Shown here piece after piece: positions 1 to 5,310 of a stretch of DNA of 5,612 bases. The notes under the pieces were generated by a model. The model searched no databases. It was not told the origin of the DNA and saw only the letters and a list, made by a program, of their open reading frames with translations. A program made the translations under genes and the position numbers. The DNA is from JAWKWH01 sp041582695 (lineage in GTDB: Bacteria; Pseudomonadota; Alphaproteobacteria; Rhizobiales; Rhizobiaceae): assembly GCA_041582695.1 (NCBI GenBank), contig JBFIBB010000223.1:1-5612 (forward strand), given 5' to 3'. How positions within the stretch are numbered: the stretch's first letter is position 1; the number at the start of each line of letters is the position of its first letter.

Positions 1-941
1 GCGAATATGACGACGCTTGCCGGGGTCTGGGGCAGCAGCAGGAATACCGTTACCGCGATGGACCGGCCGATATAGATCAGCGCCAGGAATATAGGTTTGG
101 AATATTTCTGCCCGATCACGCCCGAGGCCAGCGAACCGATGATGTTGAAAAACCCGATCATCGCCAGCGCAATGACCGCGTATTTCGCCTCAATGCCGAT
201 ATCGCCAAGATAGGCGGGAAAATGCGCCGTGATGAAAGCGACCTGAAAACCGCAAACAAAGAAACCTGAAGTCAGAAGCAGGTAGCTTTGATGGCCAAAC
301 GCCTCGCGCAGCGCCTCGCCGACTGTCTGGTCCATCTCGTCGCGTGATGCCAGACCCGATTTGGAGTTGCCGCGCAGCGGTATCGCCAGCACGGGAATGG
401 CGAGCATCAGCACCGACATCCATACCAGCGCGTCCGACCATCCCACCGCGTCGATCAGCCCCTGGCTGAGCGGCGCGAAGGCGAACATGCCCGCCGAACC
501 GGCCGCCGTACCGATGCCGAAGACGAGGCTTCGTTTTTCGGGCACGACATTTCTTGCGAATGCCGCCAGCACGATGCCGAAAGATCCGGCGCCGACGCCC
601 ATTCCGACAAGGATTCCGCCGCCCACATGCAGCATCCAGGGCGAAGTCGGAACCGCCATGATCGCAAGCCCGGCGGCATAGAGAATGCCTCCCGTCGCCA
701 GCATGCGCCACGAGCCGTAACGATCGGCCAGCGCGCCGAATATCGGCTGGCTCATGCCCCAGGCGAGATTCTGGATTGCCATCGCAAGGCCGAATGTCGT
801 GCGGTCCCAGCCGGTATCGGCCAGAAGCGGCAACTGGAAGAAACCCATCGCCGAGCGCGGTCCGAAGGCCAGCAGCGCAATGATGCAGCCGCAGATGATG
901 ATCAGCCACGGTATTGGTGGGGATTCCGTTTTTGTCGTCAC
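1..941 (-). CDS. MFS transporter, C-terminus cut off by the window edge
   Basis: This is a major facilitator superfamily carrier of the inner membrane. The frame is open from position 941 to the left edge, giving 313 codons of a protein that usually has about 400 residues, so roughly the last quarter is missing. I chose GTG 941 because an AAGGGA ribosome-binding site lies 8 bases upstream and an in-frame TAA lies not far upstream; the next candidate is an ATG at residue 32. A short polar N-terminus (1-11) leads into a first membrane helix (about 12-27). The loop between helices 2 and 3 has the MFS motif A, GALADRYGSWRM at residues 69-80. Further hydrophobic segments follow at about 83-97, 105-128, 140-160, 171-189, 220-238, 253-275 and 284-303, with a polar central loop at 190-218, as expected between the two six-helix halves. 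The GPRSAMGFF and AIQNLAWG stretches resemble carboxylate/OFA-like carriers, but this is from memory and the substrate is unknown. It lies 102 bp downstream of the GntR gene on the same strand and may be co-transcribed with it. Confidence 0.9.
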   Translation of the reverse strand, partial: MTTKTESPPIPWLIIICGCIIALLAFGPRSAMGFFQLPLLADTGWDRTTFGLAMAIQNLAWGMSQPIFGALADRYGSWRMLATGGILYAAGLAIMAVPTSPWMLHVGGGILVGMGVGAGSFGIVLAAFARNVVPEKRSLVFGIGTAAGSAGMFAFAPLSQGLIDAVGWSDALVWMSVLMLAIPVLAIPLRGNSKSGLASRDEMDQTVGEALREAFGHQSYLLLTSGFFVCGFQVAFITAHFPAYLGDIGIEAKYAVIALAMIGFFNIIGSLASGVIGQKYSKPIFLALIYIGRSIAVTVFLLLPQTPASVVIF

Positions 942-949
942 GCCTGTCG

Positions 950-955
950 TCCCTT
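950..955 (-). promoter_or_regulatory. Ribosome-binding site that fixes the GTG start of the MFS gene
   Basis: On the minus strand an AAGGGA lies 8 bases before GTG 941. It supports this non-ATG start over the internal ATG at codon 32, which would remove the first membrane helix. Confidence 0.65.
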
Positions 956-1043
956 TGTTGCCGGCTGAACCTAGCGATTACCGCTCTCGGCACAATCGAA
1001 TTTGGCTGAACGGATGTGAAATTTTGCGAAACGGACAAAGTTG

Positions 1044-1700
1044 TCAGGCAACGCCCCACCAACGCAGGGTCTGTTCGCAGTGATATTGGATCGCATCGAC
1101 AGCACCGTCGACGTTGCTGTTTTCAAGTGCGTCGATCACCGCAATATGCTCCTCCATGGCGGAAACGATCCGGTCCTGAAGAAACGGGCGCACATTCTGG
1201 ATAATGGCAATGCGCATCCGGTTGGCGTCATAGCAGGCCGCTAATTGCGAATTTCCAAGTCCCGCTGCCAGGAAGTTGTGCAGCGACAGATCCACTTCGA
1301 TCGCTTTCGGCGGCAGGTGCTTGCCCGAATCGTTTTTGGCGGAATCTCGCATCTCGATGTGCTGCGTGCGCAGTTCCTTCAATCCGGAGAACGCGCCTGT
1401 GGAAATCCGCCGTCGCGCGCCCTCCTGATCGAGCGCCATGCGGAAATCGAGACATTCCCGGATGGTTTCGGGCCGCGCTTCCATCACCCGCACGCCGCGT
1501 TTCGGCAATGTGGTCAGCAGGCCGTGCGAACTGGCTTGCTTCACCGCCTCGCGGATGGCCGCGAGCGGACAGTCAAGAATATCAACTAGTTGCGACATCG
1601 ATAGAAATTGACCGTCGCGCAATTTCCCGGTCCGCAACGCGTCCCACAGCGCGCTCTGAGCCTTGTCCGCCAGAAGCTGCACGTCATGTGTCTGGTTCAT
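1044..1700 (-). CDS. GntR-family transcription regulator with FCD ligand domain
   Basis: This is a DNA-binding repressor or activator that senses a small metabolite, usually an organic acid, in the cytoplasm. Residues about 8-73 form the GntR winged helix; the wing is visible as GLLTTLPKRGVRV (60-72). Residues about 78-213 are an all-helical FCD domain. Its metal/ligand site is complete: D137, H141, H185 and H207. The spacing (+4, +44, +22) closely matches FCD proteins such as TM0439, and N150 sits in the usual GN turn. The length, 218 residues, is normal. The segment before the recognition helix reads CPLAAIREAV (44-53) rather than the common SRTPVREAL, a variant I associate with a subset of rhizobial GntR proteins. 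The start is ATG 1700; its ribosome-binding site is weak (GAGAA). It is divergent from the NCS1 carrier, with a palindromic operator candidate between them, and 102 bp upstream of the MFS carrier. Autoregulation and control of both carriers are inferred. The effector is unknown. Confidence 0.93.
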   Translation of the reverse strand: MNQTHDVQLLADKAQSALWDALRTGKLRDGQFLSMSQLVDILDCPLAAIREAVKQASSHGLLTTLPKRGVRVMEARPETIRECLDFRMALDQEGARRRISTGAFSGLKELRTQHIEMRDSAKNDSGKHLPPKAIEVDLSLHNFLAAGLGNSQLAACYDANRMRIAIIQNVRPFLQDRIVSAMEEHIAVIDALENSNVDGAVDAIQYHCEQTLRWWGVA

Positions 1701-1733
1701 AGGCGAGTTCTCATGGTGTTCTCAATAATCGCT

Positions 1734-1750
1734 ATAAGGTGTTACCTGAT
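1734..1750. promoter_or_regulatory. Candidate operator of the divergent GntR regulator
   Basis: The palindrome ATAAGGTGTTACCTGAT has arms AGGT/ACCT around a 3-base centre, and the outer AT/AT pairs match after one mismatch on each side. It fits the FadR-subfamily pattern GT-N3-AC. It lies 34 bp upstream of the GntR start codon and 120 bp upstream of the NCS1 start, where a shared repressor site is expected. Binding is inferred, not shown. Confidence 0.45.
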
Positions 1751-1771
1751 TTTGTTGATAGTCTTCCACTT

Positions 1772-1799
1772 AGCATATCGTCTAATATGTTAGCTACAA
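1772..1799 (-). promoter_or_regulatory. Weak sigma-70-like promoter candidate for the GntR gene
   Basis: Read on the minus strand, TTGTAG (1799-1794) and TATGCT (1777-1772) are separated by 16 bases, in the most AT-rich part of the divergent gap. The predicted transcript would start near 1765, and the palindrome at 1734-1750 would lie just downstream, compatible with repression. The hexamers match the consensus only partly. I found no convincing plus-strand promoter for the NCS1 gene; TTGATA at 1755-1760 has no well-spaced -10 element. Confidence 0.22.
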
Positions 1800-1857
1800 G
1801 TTTTGTTTTCGCAAAGTATTGGTTGGGACGTTTAACCGCCGCTAGCTGGGCGGCCTG

Positions 1858-1866
1858 AGGGAGGAA
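1858..1866 (+). promoter_or_regulatory. Strong ribosome-binding site of the NCS1 gene
   Basis: AGGGAGGAA lies just before ATG 1870 at good spacing. It is much stronger than the site of the divergent regulator, suggesting efficient translation of the carrier. A short GC-rich inverted repeat (GCCGC 1838-1842 with GCGGC 1850-1854) sits immediately upstream. Confidence 0.7.
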
Positions 1867-1869
1867 AGC

Positions 1870-3312
1870 ATGGCTTCCATAGATGAAATGCATGTCGCCC
1901 ACGGAGGCACTTTGGACCCGGAGGGCAATGCTCTCAATCCGGTCGGCGCCGACGAAAAGACCTGGGGATGGTTCGCCATCTTCAATATCTGGGCAAACGA
2001 CGTGCAATCGCTCTTCGGCTATTCGCTGGTCGCTTCACTGTTTATTTCTTTCGGGGTCGGTGGCTGGACCGCATTTGCGGCGCTGATCGTCGCCGGACTC
2101 TTTGTCATGTGGATGGTAAATCTCTCCGGCGCCGCCGGTGAGAAATACGGCATTCCCTATCCGGTATTCGCTCGCGCCAGCCTCGGCACGCAGGGCGCCA
2201 AACTCCCCGCGGTTCTCCGGGCGACCGTGGCCGTCTTCTGGTACGGGGTCCAGGTCTACTTCGCCTCGACGGCTCTGGCCCTGCTGATCCGCTCCATTAC
2301 TGGCGCAAGCGGCGGAGCGGAATTCCTTGGCCTCACGGGAATCGACTGGATTTCCTTCCTTATCGTCTGGGGCTTCCACATCGTCATCTTCTGGCGCGGC
2401 ATGAACTGGGTCGAGACATTCCTGAATATCGCCGGCCCCTTCGTTTACCTGGTGATGATCGGCCTCGTGATTGTGCTTTGGCAGAAATCCGATGGTCAGC
2501 TTTTGTCGGCCACGGCAACGATTTTCGCCAATCCCGAAGGTACATTCTGGACCGAATTCAAGGGTTTCTTTGCCATCGTCGGCACAATGGTGGCCTATTT
2601 TGCCGCGGTGATGATCAACTTCAGCGACTTCTCGCGCTATGCGAGGGACAAGTCGACCATGATCGTCGGCAACCTCGCGGGGCTGCCTTTCAACATGATC
2701 CTGTTTTCGGCGCTGGCGCTTTTGACGACCGGCGGCGCGGCTGTGGTCTTCGGCGAGGAGATCATCAATCCGACCGAGATCGTCGAACGCACTGACAGCG
2801 TTCTGCTTGGTGTCATTGCGGCGATCACCTTCTTCGCCGCCACTGTCGGCATCAATCTTGTGGCAAACTTTGTTCCCGCAGTGAACGGTATCGCCAATTT
2901 GGCGCCGGAAAAGATCAGCTTTCGCAAGGCGGGTCTGATCACGTCGTTCTTCGCACTGGTGATCGGCGGGTTCTGGAACAGCTTCATCAGCCAGTTCGGA
3001 ATCAGCGGCTTCGTCAACACGCTTGGCGCCACACTTGCCCCGATCTTCGGTATCATGATCGTCGACTACTATCTGCACCGCAAAGAACAGTTGAACGAAG
3101 ACGATCTCTACAACATGAAAGGCGGCGTCTATCACTATGACAACGGTTGGAACGGCTCCGCGGTGAAGGCATTCGGAATGGCCGCGATCTTCTCGGTCGC
3201 GACCGTCTGGATACCCTGGTTCGAATTCCTGTCGGGCTTCAACTGGGTGATCGGCGCGATCCTTGGCGGCGTTATCTACCATTTCATGGCCAGGGACAAT
3301 GTGAAGGTCTGA
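1870..3312 (+). CDS. NCS1-family nucleobase:cation symporter
   Basis: This inner-membrane carrier belongs to the NCS1 family (Mhp1, CodB, PucI), which imports nucleobases, allantoin, hydantoins or related compounds with Na+ or H+. Its 480 residues are a normal length and give about 12 hydrophobic segments. Family marks in order: NP followed by TWGWFAIFNIWAND (23-44), the GIPYPVFARASLG loop (94-106), WYGVQ (124-128), NFSDFSRYAR (250-259), GINLVANFVP (327-336), NLAPEKI (343-349) and PIFGIMIVDYYLHRK (391-405). W124 and Q128 correspond to substrate-site Trp117 and Gln121 of Mhp1, and N329/N333 to Asn314/Asn318. At the place of the second stacking residue, Trp220 of Mhp1, I read F244, which hints at a different substrate or affinity. 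Residues before about 30 are probably cytoplasmic. It is divergent from the GntR gene and followed by a hairpin at 3329-3359. The family call is firm; the substrate is not known because no catabolic genes are in view. Confidence 0.93.
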   Translation: MASIDEMHVAHGGTLDPEGNALNPVGADEKTWGWFAIFNIWANDVQSLFGYSLVASLFISFGVGGWTAFAALIVAGLFVMWMVNLSGAAGEKYGIPYPVFARASLGTQGAKLPAVLRATVAVFWYGVQVYFASTALALLIRSITGASGGAEFLGLTGIDWISFLIVWGFHIVIFWRGMNWVETFLNIAGPFVYLVMIGLVIVLWQKSDGQLLSATATIFANPEGTFWTEFKGFFAIVGTMVAYFAAVMINFSDFSRYARDKSTMIVGNLAGLPFNMILFSALALLTTGGAAVVFGEEIINPTEIVERTDSVLLGVIAAITFFAATVGINLVANFVPAVNGIANLAPEKISFRKAGLITSFFALVIGGFWNSFISQFGISGFVNTLGATLAPIFGIMIVDYYLHRKEQLNEDDLYNMKGGVYHYDNGWNGSAVKAFGMAAIFSVATVWIPWFEFLSGFNWVIGAILGGVIYHFMARDNVKV

Positions 3313-3328
3313 CGACGTTCGGTTTTAC

Positions 3329-3359
3329 AGGCGGGCGGAGCCGCGGGCTCTGCCCGCCT
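3329..3359 (+). terminator. GC-rich hairpin after the NCS1 gene, likely terminator
   Basis: A 14-bp stem begins 16 bp after the NCS1 stop codon. Its arms are 3329-3342 and 3346-3359, with loop GCG and a single G-U pair. The T tract is poor (TTCGG), so it may act as a weak intrinsic terminator, as a 3'-end stabilising stem, or with Rho. Confidence 0.5.
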
Positions 3360-3395
3360 TCGGTCAACGGCGGTTCAAAACAGTCCAGCCGAAGC

Positions 3396-3418
3396 AAAAA
3401 TACCGGCAGCGCCGGTAT
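3396..3418 (-). terminator. Minus-strand intrinsic terminator with no evident gene upstream
   Basis: A perfect 8-bp inverted repeat, ATACCGGC (3400-3407) and GCCGGTAT (3411-3418), has loop AGC. It is flanked at its left by an A tract, so on the minus strand the hairpin is followed by TTTT, the form of a Rho-independent terminator for leftward transcription. On the plus strand no T tract follows. No credible minus-strand gene lies to its right, so it would stop antisense or small-RNA transcription. It could instead be a protein-binding palindrome. Confidence 0.45.
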
Positions 3419-3442
3419 CCATGAGCCCGAAACCTTGCTTGC

Positions 3443-3472
3443 AACCTGGGCGGAATAAATTCCGCTCAGGTT
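3443..3472. repeat. Long inverted repeat overlapping the sigma-gene promoter candidate
   Basis: The 13-base arms 3443-3455 and 3460-3472 pair with only one G-U position around loop TAAA. On the plus strand the stem is followed by CGTTTGTT, a T-rich but imperfect tail. It could weakly terminate read-through from the carrier gene. Its right half is also the spacer of the GGAAT-N16-CGTT element. Confidence 0.5.
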
Positions 3473-3476
3473 CGTT
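3452..3476 (+). promoter_or_regulatory. ECF-type promoter candidate before the sigma gene
   Basis: GGAAT (3452-3456) is separated by 16 bases from CGTT (3473-3476). The alphaproteobacterial general-stress (EcfG) consensus is GGAAC-N16/17-CGTT, so this differs by one base in the -35 element. Transcription would start near 3483, giving a leader of about 80 nt before ATG 3562. Either EcfG-type control or autoregulation by the encoded ECF factor would fit. This is motif matching by eye only. Confidence 0.4.
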
Positions 3477-3561
3477 TGTTGAATGGAAGACCCGGCGGGG
3501 CCTTGCGCAACATCGATTGCCGCGCTTCAATCCGGTGTGGAATTCGGGGACTTCACGGCCC

Positions 3562-4077
3562 ATGAACGACCGGCGAAAGGCGATATTGGCTGAAATCCCG
3601 CGATTGCGGCGTTACGCGCGATCGCTGATGCGCGATCCCGACCGGGCCGACGATCTGGTTCAGGACTGCCTCGAACGGGCTTTTGCCCGCATGGCGAATT
3701 GGCAAACGGGCGAAAATCCACGCCGATGGCTTTTCACGATCATGCATAACGTCTTCATCGATACCGTGCGCAAGAATCAAAGGCGCGGCGACACGGTGCC
3801 GCTCTCCGACATGGATTCCGGCCAAGCAATCGTCGCCGCCGACCAGCACGACAAGCTTGTCGCCCGCGATGTCCTCGACGCCCTGCAGAAGATCGATCCG
3901 GATCGCCGCGCCGCGCTCATGCTCGTCGCCGTCGAGGGGTTCTCCTATGTCGAGGCCGCCCGCATTCTCGACGTGCCGGCCGGAACATTGATGTCACGTA
4001 TCGCCCGGGGCAGGGCCGAATTGCGCAATGTGCTCGAAAACGACGCGCGTGCGCGTGCGATCAGGGTGGTCGAATGA
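3562..4077 (+). CDS. ECF-type RNA polymerase sigma factor
   Basis: This is an extracytoplasmic-function sigma factor of 171 residues, the usual size, which directs RNA polymerase to a stress or envelope regulon. The sigma-2 region spans about 9-74, with DLVQD (31-35) in region 2.2 and RRWLFTIMHNVFIDTVRK (54-71) covering the -10-recognition part. A variable linker (about 75-99) follows, then sigma-4 at about 100-156 with helix-turn-helix FSYVEAARILDVPAGTLMSRI (127-147) for the -35 element. I set the start at ATG 3562, because the homologous region begins immediately after it and a GGGGA lies 11 bases upstream. The frame stays open to ATG 3421, but those 47 extra residues (rich in R, W and P) look non-coding and overlap the hairpins and promoter candidate. 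The stop overlaps the anti-sigma start (ATGA), so the two are translationally coupled. There are no extra C-terminal domains. The ECF subgroup and target genes cannot be assigned by eye. Confidence 0.93.
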   Translation: MNDRRKAILAEIPRLRRYARSLMRDPDRADDLVQDCLERAFARMANWQTGENPRRWLFTIMHNVFIDTVRKNQRRGDTVPLSDMDSGQAIVAADQHDKLVARDVLDALQKIDPDRRAALMLVAVEGFSYVEAARILDVPAGTLMSRIARGRAELRNVLENDARARAIRVVE

Positions 4078-4862
4078 TGGAAAAGCGAACATTTTCCGAC
4101 ACCGATCTGCATCTGGCGCTCGATGGCGAGTTGCCTGAGGACCTGCGCCCTGAATTCGAGCGCTGGCTGGCGGAAAATCCCGCGCAAAAAGCGCTTTTTG
4201 ACCGCTATGTCGCCGACCGGGACGAGCTGAAAGCGGCGCTCGACCCGGTTGCCGCAGAACCGGTGCCGATGTTCCTTTCGCAGATGGGCTTTTCCGCCAA
4301 TGACAATCCGAAGGCCCGGTCCCGATGGCAGATGGCGGCAGCAGCCGTTCTGCTGATCGCCGTTGGCGCCGCTTCGGGTTATCTGGCTGGCGCCAGGCCC
4401 GTCCCCGAACAGCCCGATGCCGGCAATCTTCTCGCCGATGCCGCCATCAACGCGCATGTGATCTACGCTGCCGAGAAAAGGCACACCGTCGAGGTTGGCG
4501 CCGATGAAAAGGACCATCTCAACGCCTGGCTGTCGAAACGCGTCGGCTTGAGCATCACCGCGCCGAATCTGGAAACCTATGGTTTCTCGCTTGTTGGCGG
4601 CCGGCTGCTGCCATCGGGCGAGCGCGCCGCCGCCCAGTTCATGTACGAAAATGCGGCGGGTGATCGCATCTCGCTCTACGTGACCACTGTCGAGGGAAGC
4701 CGGGAAACCGGATTTCAGTTGGTCGAAGAGCGTCACACACGCGCCTACTACTGGATGAACCACGGATATGCCTGCGCGGTGACCGGCAACTTGCCGCAGG
4801 ACGATCTGATGTCGATTTCGCGGGATGCCTACCGGCAGCTTGTCAGCAGCGATGACTGGTAG
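4074..4862 (+). CDS. Membrane anti-sigma factor, RsiW-like (COG5662 type)
   Basis: This protein should hold the adjacent ECF sigma factor inactive at the inner membrane. The N-terminal cytoplasmic part (1-84) opens with DLHLALDGELPEDLRPEFERW (11-31) followed by NPAQKA, the pattern of RsiW-like anti-sigma domains. It lacks the zinc-binding HxxxCxxC motif; the only cysteine in the protein is C234, far away. One membrane helix spans about 86-107. The remaining ~155 residues are predicted periplasmic and carry family marks I recall: HVIYAAEKRHTVEVGA (128-143), HLNAWLSKRVG (148-158), GFSLVGGRLLP (170-180) and AAQFMYENAAGDRISLY (186-202). That domain probably senses the signal or is the target of regulated proteolysis. 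The length, 262 residues, is normal. ATG 4074 overlaps the sigma stop by 4 bp; a second ATG at 4077 is equally possible. The family placement is firm; the signal is unknown. Confidence 0.88.
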   Translation: MMEKRTFSDTDLHLALDGELPEDLRPEFERWLAENPAQKALFDRYVADRDELKAALDPVAAEPVPMFLSQMGFSANDNPKARSRWQMAAAAVLLIAVGAASGYLAGARPVPEQPDAGNLLADAAINAHVIYAAEKRHTVEVGADEKDHLNAWLSKRVGLSITAPNLETYGFSLVGGRLLPSGERAAAQFMYENAAGDRISLYVTTVEGSRETGFQLVEERHTRAYYWMNHGYACAVTGNLPQDDLMSISRDAYRQLVSSDDW

Positions 4863-4926
4863 TCGCCCTAAAGTGATTTGCCAGGTCCGGACTGAGCCTG
4901 CAAAGTCGCGTGGCTGGTGGTTATTG

Positions 4927-5310
4927 ATGGAGAAAACACGCGAAATAGCATTTGTCTGTGTTGGACGCGCCGTCTTTTTCGGCGCGCTGGCAATCGGACT
5001 GGTGATGCTGTCTTTCGCCTTCAGCCCCGTCACCTCGTTCAGGGCAGGGGCCATCCTGACCTTGGTCATGTCGGCAATCCTGCTCTGGTTTGCGCTGACC
5101 GCTGCCAGGCGCAATCCGCGCGACACGGAAGTCTGGATCTATCTCGATGAGGATTCCCGGCCGATTAACGAACACGCCCAGCGCGCATTCGGCATGGTGA
5201 TGCGTGACGTCTACGAAGTCTTCGCGTCGGGCGCCTTCAAGACGGCGCTCGGACTGTTTGCCGTCTCCGTCGTTCTGCAGGTGCTTGGTGTCGAAGCGAC
5301 TTATCGCTGA
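4927..5310 (+). CDS. Small membrane protein of unknown function, three predicted helices
   Basis: I do not recognise a named family. The 127-residue protein has hydrophobic segments at about 7-32, 38-60 and 104-121. Between the second and third lies a polar, acidic stretch (61-100) containing RRNPRDTEVWIYLDEDSRP, probably facing the cytoplasm because of the RR that follows helix 2. I chose ATG 4927 because GGTGG lies 6 bases upstream and the hydrophobic segment starts shortly after. An in-frame ATG at 4825 lies inside the anti-sigma gene and would add 34 residues without membrane character. The gene follows the anti-sigma stop by 64 bp on the same strand with no good terminator between, so it may belong to the sigma operon, but this is inference. 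Its stop lies inside the convergent HD-hydrolase gene (10-bp overlap). The frame and membrane pattern support a real gene. Confidence 0.72.
   Translation: MEKTREIAFVCVGRAVFFGALAIGLVMLSFAFSPVTSFRAGAILTLVMSAILLWFALTAARRNPRDTEVWIYLDEDSRPINEHAQRAFGMVMRDVYEVFASGAFKTALGLFAVSVVLQVLGVEATYR

Noticed and set aside
190..1062. Minus-strand frame of 290 codons over the MFS gene
   Set aside because: The product is an arginine/histidine-rich out-of-frame reading; the true MFS frame, with motif A and membrane helices, is in another phase.
2035..3282. Long open frame on the minus strand opposite the NCS1 gene (415 codons)
   Set aside because: Its translation is rich in D, R, H and E without any domain pattern, and it is the mirror of a well-supported carrier gene; long antisense frames are common opposite GC-rich genes.
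3421..3561. N-terminal extension of the sigma factor from ATG 3421
   Set aside because: The 47 extra residues do not resemble sigma region 1 or 2 and cover the hairpin and promoter candidate; sigma homology begins right after ATG 3562.
3375..3563. 62-residue minus-strand frame before the sigma gene
   Set aside because: It has no recognisable ribosome-binding site or motif and runs through the leftward terminator hairpin, so translation is unlikely.
4877..4904. Imperfect hairpin between the anti-sigma and small membrane-protein genes (TTTGCCAGG / CCTGCAAA)
   Set aside because: It has a bulge, an 11-base loop and no T tract, so I cannot support it as a terminator.
3945..5126. Minus-strand open frame of 393 codons across the sigma, anti-sigma and small membrane-protein genes
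   Set aside because: It overlaps three supported plus-strand genes and shows no family motifs; it is a shadow of GC-rich third positions.
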